Shown here: in pieces, positions 36,856-43,987 of the stretch
How the letters are laid out: each line of letters opens with the position of its first letter
Position numbering within the stretch: position 1 is the first letter of the stretch
Assembly (NCBI GenBank): GCA_902799765.1
Contig: CADCBZ010000028.1
Span: 1-64,000 of the forward strand
Length of the DNA stretch: 64,000 nt
Reading direction: 5' to 3'
DNA from: an uncultured Prevotellaceae bacterium
GTDB taxonomy: Bacteria; Bacteroidota; Bacteroidia; Bacteroidales; Bacteroidaceae
Notes under the pieces: model-generated
The model's input: the letters and a program-made list of their open reading frames with translations, nothing else
The model's database searches: none
What the model was told of the DNA's origin: nothing
Translations under genes and position numbers: made by a program

Positions 36856-37926
36856 ATGGAAGCGATAGCTATTTTCAACAGATGTCTGCGTGTATTTCAC
36901 GTCAGGAAAGAGACAGAACTGATGTACCCCCGATTCCTGCGATTTATCGAAGAGGCCCACCGCGATGGGGTGATAGGAGATGGGCGCTATGCCGTTGCAC
37001 TGGGAAAAGCCAGTAAACTACAGCGGTTTCTGATTATCACCAAACGTTCATCATTACACACGGACCAGTTTAACGCCGACATGGTGCTCGATTTCCGTCG
37101 GTTTATCTCCGAGGAGTACAAGTACGTGCCGCTCTACCCCAGGCTTTACCCGCGAGGAGCTGGCCATCGCCCACCCCAGAAGCGATTCCGCAACACAACG
37201 GTAGTTCACGACCTGAAACTGTTACAGGCGTTCTTTGCGGAGTTGGAGAATACCGGTGAGATACGCTGTTCCCCCTTCCGGAAGATCTCGGCGCAGAAGC
37301 GGCGTGTGATGATGCATGTGATGTATGATGCCCCAGTGTTTTTGAGGGCCGAGGAAGTTAGGCAGGTAATGGCGACCAAGGTGCCTGCAGAACTGCAGTG
37401 GGTAAAAGACTTGTTTGTGCTGAACTGTGCCGTTGGATGCCGCATCAGCGACCTGCTCCACCTGACGCCCGACAAGGTAACGGTGTCGGATGAGGGTATC
37501 CCGTTTGTTCATTATATCCCCTCGAAGACGGCTAAACGACAATCCACCAATCGTGAGGTGATCACACCGCTGATCGAGCCTGCGCTGGAAATTATCAACC
37601 GTACGGGGCTTCAGCTGGTCGGACCAAACTTGAAGTACGAGAAACAGCGGTATAACAAGACGCTACGGCAGCTGTTGAAGGTTTGTGGAATTACGCGACG
37701 AGTGAGTATCTTCTGCCTTGAGACGGGAGATAATGTGTATCGACCTTTATACGAAGTAGCGACATCGAAACTCGCCCGCAAGACACACATCGACATGTTG
37801 AATAAGGTGCAGATCAACTATTATGCAGCGGGATTGCATCGGCAGGGGAGCGAGGCCGTGTTTAGATATACAGGATTAGAACTGAGAGATAGGTATGAGT
37901 TGTTAAGAGCGGCATTCAGCATCTAA
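36856..37926 (+). CDS. Tyrosine recombinase (site-specific integrase)
   Basis: A 356-aa phage-integrase-family recombinase. An N-terminal SAM-like region (about 1-150) precedes the catalytic domain. Arg196 in AVGCRISDLLHL is the first catalytic Arg. HYIPSKTAKRQSTNREVITPL supplies the beta-hairpin Lys (224 or 227). The HxxR box reads KLAR (Lys305, Arg308), so the first His is replaced by Lys. A later His (328) in GLHRQG and Tyr338 in FRYTG are candidates for the last His and the nucleophile. The start at 36856 is chosen because the longer frame from 36658 runs through the DUF3467 gene. Inverted repeats and 22-bp-period repeats follow directly, but no other mobile-element gene is present. Confidence 0.8.
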   Translation: MEAIAIFNRCLRVFHVRKETELMYPRFLRFIEEAHRDGVIGDGRYAVALGKASKLQRFLIITKRSSLHTDQFNADMVLDFRRFISEEYKYVPLYPRLYPRGAGHRPPQKRFRNTTVVHDLKLLQAFFAELENTGEIRCSPFRKISAQKRRVMMHVMYDAPVFLRAEEVRQVMATKVPAELQWVKDLFVLNCAVGCRISDLLHLTPDKVTVSDEGIPFVHYIPSKTAKRQSTNREVITPLIEPALEIINRTGLQLVGPNLKYEKQRYNKTLRQLLKVCGITRRVSIFCLETGDNVYRPLYEVATSKLARKTHIDMLNKVQINYYAAGLHRQGSEAVFRYTGLELRDRYELLRAAFSI

Positions 37927-37962
37927 AGTTAGATATTGTCACATTCTTTTGTTTCTGTTTGT

Positions 37963-37992
37963 GGTTACGGTTACAGCTGTAACCATGTGACC
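37963..37992 (+). repeat. Four-half-site inverted-repeat element, copy 1
   Basis: A 30-bp element built as GGTTAC, GGTTAC, AGCT, GTAACC, AT, GTGACC. Its centre (37969-37984) is a perfect 16-bp palindrome. It lies 36 bases after the recombinase stop. Copy 2 at 38082-38111 is its reverse complement with one mismatch (29 of 30). It could be a recombinase binding site; a hairpin terminator for the recombinase gene is the simpler alternative. Confidence 0.8.
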
Positions 37993-38081
37993 TTTTCTCT
38001 GCGATAATGATGCTTATTTATATGTAAATTATTGATTAACAATATGTTATTTATAATTATTCTTTGATTAATCTCCTCTGC

Positions 38082-38111
38082 GGTTACATGGTTACAGCTG
38101 TAACCGTAACC
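38082..38111 (-). repeat. Four-half-site inverted-repeat element, copy 2
   Basis: Plus-strand order is GGTTAC, AT, GGTTAC, AGCT, GTAACC, GTAACC, the mirror of copy 1. The two copies enclose 89 bases of very AT-rich DNA (37993-38081) with no gene and no clear promoter. Confidence 0.8.
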
Positions 38112-38133
38112 GCTTTTGTTGAGTTCTGTGAGT

Positions 38134-38199
38134 AAATACTAATATTTTCAAGGGCAAATACTAATGCCCACAGGGAGAAATACTAAGGCTCGCAGGGAG
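38134..38199. repeat. Three tandem 22-bp repeats
   Basis: Units begin at 38134, 38156 and 38178, exactly 22 bases apart. Each starts AAATACTAA and the second and third end in CAGGGAG (the first has CAAGGGC). The middle of each unit varies. They lie in the gene-free stretch 37927-38336. Confidence 0.8.
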
Positions 38200-38226
38200 A
38201 GAGAAGCCTCTTTTCCATCGTGCTCC

Positions 38227-38292
38227 TATACCCCAACAGCCGTCCGCCAATACCCTAACGGCTTCGCGCCTATACCCAATCTGAAACGTATT
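38227..38292. repeat. Second set of 22-bp-period degenerate repeats
   Basis: Units beginning at 38227, 38249 and 38271 (TATACCCCAACAG, AATACCCTAACGG, TATACCCAAT) also recur every 22 bases, sharing ATACCC and, between the first two, a C/G-rich end in CGCC. The period equals that of the first set but the phase is shifted by 5 bases. Confidence 0.6.
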
Positions 38293-38336
38293 TCAGAACA
38301 AGCTGTCTCCCAAATAACAGGCAGTCATCCTAGCAA

Positions 38337-39350
38337 TTATTTTGAACCTTTGCTGATGCCACCAACGACATCATCATTATCAATGCTATGTTCCGCCTTT
38401 TTGACGCTGGCTTTGAGTGAACCAAAACGATAAGTAATAGCTATCGTGAAGCTGCGGGCTCGATTCCAAGATTGCTGGAAATCACGATAATCGCCATTCA
38501 CGGTTTCTGCCTCTGACGACCAATACTTGTTGAATGGCGCATTGGCAGCTATCCTCACCGTTAAGCGATCAGCCTTGAGGAAGGAACGCTGAAGTGATGC
38601 GTAATATCCAAAATAAGAATGCCGCATTGTGTAAACATCTGACGGACTACGGCCTATCTTACCATAGGAGTTCAGATAGAGCAGCAATTTCCAAGGGAGC
38701 TTCTGCGATAGGTTAACGTAGTAGTTGTCAGACCATCCATAAGTACGATAGCCCAGGTTCGGATTCTCATAGTGCTCATAGCGGAGATTATTGTTAAGCA
38801 CGATGGTGGTGCCATCGAATGGTTTCCATTGCACATAAGTCTCCAAGCTGGCTCTTCGATAGCGGAGGATATTTTCATAGGTGCGATAGCGGATATCATC
38901 CTTGGCCGTCTGTATATCAGAAATACCATCAGAGGTGTGATGATAACCAGGAGCCACCTGAAGAGTGAGACTGGGGAGGATATATGAATAGACCAGACTG
39001 ATGCGCTGGGTGCGTGAACTTACCAATTGCGGATTACCTTGATATATGATTGTTGGAGATATCACCACAGCAGGGTTCAGATAGGAGATACCCGGGCGAT
39101 TGATGCTGGTGGTATAGTTCAGTTTCAGCGACTGGGCATCTGTCAACTGATATTTCAACGAAGCTTGTGGCACCCAGTCATTCAGATGTTTGGTGAATGT
39201 CTCGCCTTTGCCATCAGGATAGCTGCCCTCCATAAAACTGTATTCATAGCGCAGGCCTGCGCGTGCAGACCATTTCTCCCTGTTGTAGATATAATCAGCA
39301 TAGCCCGCCAGCACTCGAGTGGTATGCTGAAACTCATCATTGATCAGCAA
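38337..39350 (-). pseudogene. Outer-membrane beta-barrel protein, C-terminal fragment (frameshifted)
   Basis: An open frame of 337 codons carrying the C-terminal barrel strands (for example RAGLRYEYSFMEGSYPDG and FTIAITYRFGSLKAS). It is the continuation of the gene starting at 40573: removing one copy of the 26-bp tandem repeat at 39341-39392 joins ...FFGDDLLI to NDEFQHTTRVLAG in one frame of 736 aa. As it stands this part lacks a signal peptide and would not be exported if translated alone. It ends the sigma/anti-sigma/secreted-protein/barrel operon. Confidence 0.85.
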
Positions 39351-39392
39351 ATCATCACCAAAGAACTGATCAGCAAATCATCACCAAAGAAC
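39341..39392. repeat. Perfect 26-bp tandem duplication that breaks the barrel gene
   Basis: Bases 39341-39366 and 39367-39392 are identical. Because 26 is not a multiple of 3, the extra copy shifts the frame and creates a stop shortly after FFGDDLLISSL. With one copy the reading frame is continuous. Confidence 0.95.
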
Positions 39393-40573
39393 TCCTGCGT
39401 ATTGTGGCTGTTGTTGTTGCGATCGATATATTTGGTTCCAATCTCTAATTGATGACCTTTTCCCAACGGACGAAGCCAATCAGCCTGAAAGGTATGTTCT
39501 GTAAAGCGTTCACGCTCTGTCTGAAGACTACCTGTATATGAAAAAGGAGCGTTCACCATTTCTGAATAGGTATTCTCCTCGTCAGTATGTTGACGCGTCA
39601 GGGCGAGCATGTAAGAGAGAGTGAACCGCTCGCCCTTCCGACGCGTCTTATGCTCATAATCAAATCTGCCGTTCCATGAAGAGTGACTATAGCCTGGCAT
39701 CCAGTAATGATTGCTGAAGCTATAGATGGGCTGATCAGAAGCACTATATAAGGAAGTCTTGCTGTCACCTTGTACGTTCAGTTTATAGAAATAACCTCCG
39801 AACGAGGCAGAAACCAGATTGAGGGAATCGATGTCATAACTGGCATTCAGGTTGGTATAGTGGATGCCTCCTGGGTTTGAGCCGTCAGAATGTAACAGCA
39901 TCTTGTTGCCTGTATCGAGAAAGTTCCGTTCCGTATGTGTGCTGTTCTCCGTCTCTCTACTTGACATTCCCCCATAGCCATAATCGACAGACATCAGCAG
40001 CTTGCCCATCTGTCCTGTCAATGAGGCATAGAGGTTGGGGTGATTGAGTGAGGTATAAGCGGCAGAAACGACTCCTGTGATACCCTGCATCTTTGAACCA
40101 TTAACCATCACGATGTTCAGAATGGCATCTACCCCTTCAGCATCCTCACGGGCACCAGGATCAGTGATCACCTCAATGCGCTTCACCATCGAGGCTGGCA
40201 TCGACTTGAATACCTCTTTGACATTCTTCGACAAGCTGGGATCGTAATGTCCGTTCTTATAGATCTTGAAACTGCTATTGCCCTTCACGAGGATGTTATC
40301 CTGTCCATCTACCGTCACCATCGGCACCTTGCGCAACATATCCATCACTGTCTGCGTCTTTGATTCCTCATCAGCCTGCACATCATAGCCTATACGGTCT
40401 ATCTCCTGCTTGATAAGCTGGCGCTGGGCTTTAATCTCTACACCTTCCAATTCCTTGTTCCAAGTGATAGAGTCGTTCTTTACTCTCGTTGAGTCTGCCT
40501 GTGTTTGGGCCGCAGCTTCCCCTGCTCCCGCTGCCAGAAGCAGCGAGAGCAACATGATTCCAATATGTTTCAT
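39344..40573 (-). pseudogene. TonB-linked outer-membrane beta-barrel protein, N-terminal fragment
   Basis: A 409-aa product with signal peptide (about 1-22, ending AAAQT), a TonB-receptor plug-like domain (RIGYDVQADEESKTQTVMDML, with KVPMVTVDGQDNILVKGNSS; both shown in part) and the first half of an outer-membrane barrel of the OMP_b-brl_3 type. Translation ends early because of the 26-bp duplication. The full gene would span 38337-40573 minus one repeat unit. It lies 4 bp after a secreted protein gene in an ECF-sigma operon. The fragment ends in mid-barrel and is unlikely to function. Confidence 0.85.
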
Positions 40574-40577
40574 CGGT

Positions 40578-41432
40578 TTATTTCTTGAGTTGTTCGATGC
40601 TCATGTCGAACAGTTTTTGTATGAATTCGTCTGTTGTTTTGGCCTTCAGTTTCTTGATTTCTGCTACAACCAGATTCTTCTCTGCATCATCAAGCGACTG
40701 GGCGTCTTTGTCTTTGCAGAGCTTATAGATTTGTGTAGCCCAAGTATTGGCAGCAGGGCCCTCTGGTTTCTTCTGAAAGAGGGTTCGCAGATTATTGAAT
40801 TTGCTAATCCATGTCTCCGCTTCGTTTCCACCCAACGAACTATGCAGCGTTCCAGCAGCACCTGAAAAATCTATTCTCTGACCATTGATCATAAGACTGG
40901 TACTCGTCTTTTTCTGTCTGAACTTCTGCGTAGTAGCGTAAGTCTTGATGATGCGCCCTGTGATAGAGCCATCCTTCTTCTCCACCCACTCCATTGCGTA
41001 GGCATATCGATGAGCTCTGAGTGTATCCTCAGGATCCAGAAAACAGGCGTAAATCCACTTTGAATCTTTCATCTCTCCTATACCAACGCCTTTGTTGCCA
41101 TTTCCTACAGCGAGTGATGTATAGTTCTCGACACCACCATGAGAACCCGTACTGACACTATAGGCAGCTTGTTCATCTTTATTAAAGGCTTGGCGAATAG
41201 CAGTAATCAAGTGCTTGTTTGCCTTTTCGGCAATCTTAAACTCATACTCATCACTCATTCCCTCCATCAACCCCGTGTCCGGGTCTCTTTCCATGAAATG
41301 ATTCGTATAAGTCTCCTCTTGTCCCTTACTTTGTTTGAGGGCATCGAAAGCCTTCTGAATATTCTCTTGTGCCATCACTGATGAGGACACTGCCATCAAA
41401 ATGGCCGATAGGATTAAGTTTTTACTCTTCAT
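40578..41432 (-). CDS. Secreted protein of unknown function in the ECF-sigma operon
   Basis: A 284-aa protein with a signal peptide (MKSKNLILSAILMAVSSSVMA, residues 1-21; cleavage near AQENIQK). No family recognised. It contains a Lys- and Asp-rich C-terminal helix region. The start at 41432 is preferred over 41444 because it gives a clean signal peptide. It overlaps the end of the anti-sigma-like gene by 11 bp and is 4 bp from the barrel gene, so it is probably co-expressed with that barrel in the envelope. Confidence 0.65.
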   Translation of the reverse strand: MKSKNLILSAILMAVSSSVMAQENIQKAFDALKQSKGQEETYTNHFMERDPDTGLMEGMSDEYEFKIAEKANKHLITAIRQAFNKDEQAAYSVSTGSHGGVENYTSLAVGNGNKGVGIGEMKDSKWIYACFLDPEDTLRAHRYAYAMEWVEKKDGSITGRIIKTYATTQKFRQKKTSTSLMINGQRIDFSGAAGTLHSSLGGNEAETWISKFNNLRTLFQKKPEGPAANTWATQIYKLCKDKDAQSLDDAEKNLVVAEIKKLKAKTTDEFIQKLFDMSIEQLKK

Positions 41433-42048
41433 ATGCAATGTCATTTGTTTGTTCGTTAATATATACTATGGTACCATCTTCTTGTTTCACAGGAATGAAA
41501 CCATAAGCTGCCAACTGGGCCTCAATGATCTCCTGCTGAGCCTGTTCTAACTGTCGTTCTACTTCTCTCTGCTCTTGTTCTGCTTGGGCCATCAGGACAT
41601 AAGCCTTATCGTAGTCGTGCATCGTAGGCTTCAGCTTGCGGATGCTCCGTTTTTTGGATTGAATCGGCTGAACCTGTTCTTTCTGCTTAGACATCGTATC
41701 TGGTGCCGACTCTATGGGAGCTTGTTCTGATGACTGCACAATGGTGTCTGACTGTGCAATCAAAGGATCCGCTTGCTGATGTATGGTTTGCTGACTGGGG
41801 ACAGCAAGGTATAAAATTCCGGCCACGATAGCAGCAGCCACACTCCAACCAATCCATCGCTTGCTAATCTTTGTCTGAGGTTTCATCGCCTCGATCTCCT
41901 GAAACAGCAGGCGATAGTCCTCCCACTCCTGAGGTATGTCCTTTCTTCGGAAGTAGTTGGCGAGGATATCCTCTTCTTCCAACGTCGATGTGCCGTCCAT
42001 ATATTTGTCGAGCAGATCTTTGATATATGTCTTTGTATAACGTATCAT
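41422..42048 (-). CDS. Membrane-anchored anti-sigma-factor-like protein
   Basis: A 208-aa protein with a cytoplasmic N-terminal part (about 1-66), one membrane segment (WIGWSVAAAIVAGILYLAV, about 67-85) and a periplasmic tail with a Gln/Glu-rich coiled-coil (QAEQEQREVERQLEQAQQE). Topology and position directly after an ECF sigma gene suggest an anti-sigma factor, though a classical zinc anti-sigma motif is not present. The start at 42048 (MIRYTKTYIKDLLDKY) overlaps the sigma stop (ATGA); the longer frame to 42234 lies inside the sigma gene. Confidence 0.65.
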   Translation of the reverse strand: MIRYTKTYIKDLLDKYMDGTSTLEEEDILANYFRRKDIPQEWEDYRLLFQEIEAMKPQTKISKRWIGWSVAAAIVAGILYLAVPSQQTIHQQADPLIAQSDTIVQSSEQAPIESAPDTMSKQKEQVQPIQSKKRSIRKLKPTMHDYDKAYVLMAQAEQEQREVERQLEQAQQEIIEAQLAAYGFIPVKQEDGTIVYINEQTNDIAYEE

Positions 42049-42539
42049 ATCTGATTTCTCCGTTTTATTTCTTCTAATAATGTTCGTCGTGCCCTTGCCA
42101 ATTGTGTGCTGACTGATGTGGTCTCGATACCTAATAGGGTGGCAATCTCTTCGTGACTTTTCCTTTCCACCTGCCTCATATATAATAAGGTGCGCTGTGT
42201 GGTGGGTAGTTGTTGGAGTTTTGCTGAGAGCCATTTATCGTCTTCCTTCATCTCCAGTATTTCCTGTGGACTAGTGGTCAGACTGACAATCATGGCTTCG
42301 TCCAACGCTTCTGAGGTTTTTCGTCGCTGGTGGTTCCTAAGCAGGTGTCTTGCCATCAGGGAGACGATGGCTTCCACTGAGCGATATTGCTCCAGCTCAT
42401 CATGCATCTGCCAAAGACGGAGCATCACATCCTGAGCGATGTCCTCTGCCTCGTCCTTGCCCGCTCCGTAGTGTCGGCTTACGTTGAGCGCCTTCTCTCG
42501 CCACGTGCGGGCCATCTGTTCAAATGCACTTCTTTCCAT
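42045..42539 (-). CDS. ECF-type RNA polymerase sigma-70 factor
   Basis: A 164-aa extracytoplasmic-function sigma factor. Region 2 is seen in GAGKDEAEDIAQDVMLRLW (residues 25-43) and region 4 in TTQRTLLYMRQVERKSHEEI with the helix-turn-helix IATLLGIETTSVSTQLARAR. It is the first gene of an operon with an anti-sigma-like protein, a secreted protein and an outer-membrane barrel, so it probably controls its own envelope operon in response to a surface or envelope signal (inference). Confidence 0.9.
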   Translation of the reverse strand: MERSAFEQMARTWREKALNVSRHYGAGKDEAEDIAQDVMLRLWQMHDELEQYRSVEAIVSLMARHLLRNHQRRKTSEALDEAMIVSLTTSPQEILEMKEDDKWLSAKLQQLPTTQRTLLYMRQVERKSHEEIATLLGIETTSVSTQLARARRTLLEEIKRRNQI

Positions 42540-42611
42540 TTATTCTTGCAATACATCTATTAGACACACCAATAAGTCAAAACCAAACTTTGTTTATAAC
42601 AGTTTAACATT

Positions 42612-43154
42612 TCACCAAACTTTCCACTGGTCAATCTCTTCTTTTAACCGTTTGACTGCTCTTTCACATTCCTCCGGATAAGCCAGTGTCTGCACAAACC
42701 AGAGCTTGCGATGCTGAACAAACTTTGCATAAAAGCGACGACCCGTCATCTGCCCCGTTTCAGTATAAAGATGTCCTGAAAGGATGAAGCATCCGTCGCC
42801 TTTCTGTTGCTGAGTGGCATGGAGATCGGAGGCATACTTTGCCATCGCCTGTTCTAATGTCAGGCTATCGGCATTCTGCTCCACAAAAATGGTCTGCACA
42901 ATCTCTGTACTATCTTGCCAGAAACAAAAACGGCTACTGCCCTTTTCCATTAGCGAATCGGCAGTCTGCTCAAAGAAGGCAGGATAACGTACCACATAAT
43001 CATAGTCGTCATCGTGGTATTCCTTCATTCGCGTGAGCCTCATCGCCTGCTCCAACTTCTGAGGCAAAGGCGAATAATCCTCTTTTTTATAAACAGACAC
43101 ATATATCATGACTGCTATAAAAATAAGCATTGATAGAAATAGAAATCCCTTCAT
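42612..43154 (-). CDS. Small single-pass membrane protein of unknown function
   Basis: A 180-aa protein with an N-terminal membrane segment (FLFLSMLIFIAVMIYVSVY) and a charged soluble part that would face the periplasm. The tail GRRFYAKFVQHRKLWFVQTL resembles small stress-type domains but no family is claimed. It has its own promoter and is 72 bp from the ECF sigma gene downstream. Confidence 0.55.
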   Translation of the reverse strand: MKGFLFLSMLIFIAVMIYVSVYKKEDYSPLPQKLEQAMRLTRMKEYHDDDYDYVVRYPAFFEQTADSLMEKGSSRFCFWQDSTEIVQTIFVEQNADSLTLEQAMAKYASDLHATQQQKGDGCFILSGHLYTETGQMTGRRFYAKFVQHRKLWFVQTLAYPEECERAVKRLKEEIDQWKVW

Positions 43155-43173
43155 ACGTTTGCGATTTTTACTG

Positions 43174-43205
43174 CAAAGGTATGAAGAGATTCCTTAATAA
43201 GCAAA
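43174..43205 (-). promoter_or_regulatory. Promoter of the small membrane protein gene
   Basis: On the minus strand TTTG (43205-43202), a 20-base spacer and TACCTTTG (43181-43174) match the Bacteroidetes form exactly. The expected transcription start is about 13 bases before the ATG at 43154. Confidence 0.55.
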
Positions 43206-43252
43206 ATTATAGCCTGACATTTATCTGACAATTAGCCGACAAATAACTATCT

Positions 43253-43338
43253 ATTTGATTTTCATCGAATTCCGTCGCGATTCGGCATAGCTCAAGCAAG
43301 CTTGGCTCTGCACTCACTGTTCCGTCATTTGATTTTCA
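43253..43338. repeat. 12-bp direct repeats around a 62-bp GC-richer segment
   Basis: ATTTGATTTTCA occurs at 43253-43264 and again at 43327-43338. The second copy covers the stop codon region of the winged-helix gene. The 62 bases between contain CAAGCTTG and two copies of TTCCGTC. The layout resembles a small insertion with a target duplication, or a slippage product. Confidence 0.5.
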
Positions 43339-43966
43339 GCTCATAGGCGCGTCCTCTGTCTGACTCTATCATAAGGTCAGAATGTTCCTCAATAATAGGC
43401 TTCAGGCGACGAATCAACGTATAGAGTGTATCATTGGCATCAGCCTTCTTTGGCCAAAGAGCATCGCAAATCTCTACTTTTGTCAGCTGATGGGATTCGT
43501 TATGGAAGAACATCTCCATCAGCTGTTGTTGCATAGGGGTAAGTCTAACCTGCTTCCCTTTTGCATTATAGAAACGTTTATCGACTTCAGAATAAGCCAA
43601 ACCGCCAAATGCTATAAGCGGTTCATTTTTCCTATATTTCCAAAAGCAATAAAAACCCCAAAGAAATGCTATTGTCCACAATACAGAGGCAGGTTTCTGA
43701 TCTGACATAGAGAAGATCGTTGCAGCAGAGCACTTTGCCTCACAGCGAAGACCATCTTGTCTGGTTGTCACAGCCAGTACAGCATTTCCACGCAACTGTT
43801 CTATTGTCAGAAAACTATTAAACACACGAATGGCCAGCGCCTTTGTCAATGCACTTTCCATATCTTCCGTAACAACTCTTTCTGTTGCCTGATAACTACT
43901 AAGACTTGTCATGCTTGACGCAACAATCAGAGCAAACAATATAATAACAGCGTATTTTTGTTTCAT
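43325..43966 (-). CDS. Membrane-anchored winged-helix transcriptional regulator
   Basis: A 213-aa protein with an N-terminal hydrophobic segment (YAVIILFALIVASSM), a short extracytoplasmic part, a second membrane segment (SVLWTIAFLWGFYCFW, about 94-109) and a C-terminal OmpR/PhoB-type winged helix (about 130-212: VRLTPMQQQLMEMFFHN, TLYTLIRRLKPIIEE, YELKIK). It is a ToxR-like one-component layout with the DNA-binding domain at the C-terminus. It starts 21 bases after the AAA ATPase stop and may be in its operon. Target genes are unknown; the nearby membrane protein and ECF operon are candidates. Confidence 0.75.
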   Translation of the reverse strand: MKQKYAVIILFALIVASSMTSLSSYQATERVVTEDMESALTKALAIRVFNSFLTIEQLRGNAVLAVTTRQDGLRCEAKCSAATIFSMSDQKPASVLWTIAFLWGFYCFWKYRKNEPLIAFGGLAYSEVDKRFYNAKGKQVRLTPMQQQLMEMFFHNESHQLTKVEICDALWPKKADANDTLYTLIRRLKPIIEEHSDLMIESDRGRAYELKIK

Positions 43967-43987
43967 TGGTTTTGGATTTAACTTTGT

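Noticed and set aside
37993..38081. Invertible promoter inside the 89-bp segment
   Set aside because: No exact TAnnTTTG box is present on either strand (nearest is ATTCTTTG near 38059), and the next gene to the right reads toward it, so a promoter switch is not supported by sequence alone.
38134..38292. Could the 22-bp repeats be a CRISPR array?
   Set aside because: The whole period is 22 bases, too short for repeat plus spacer, the units vary, and no cas gene is present.
38164..38433. Open frame of 89 codons in the repeat region
   Set aside because: It runs through both repeat sets and into the barrel gene on the other strand, has no signal, promoter or recognisable protein pattern.
42049..42234. 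N-terminal extension of the anti-sigma-like protein
   Set aside because: It lies inside the ECF sigma gene; the ATG overlapping the sigma stop is a typical coupled start.
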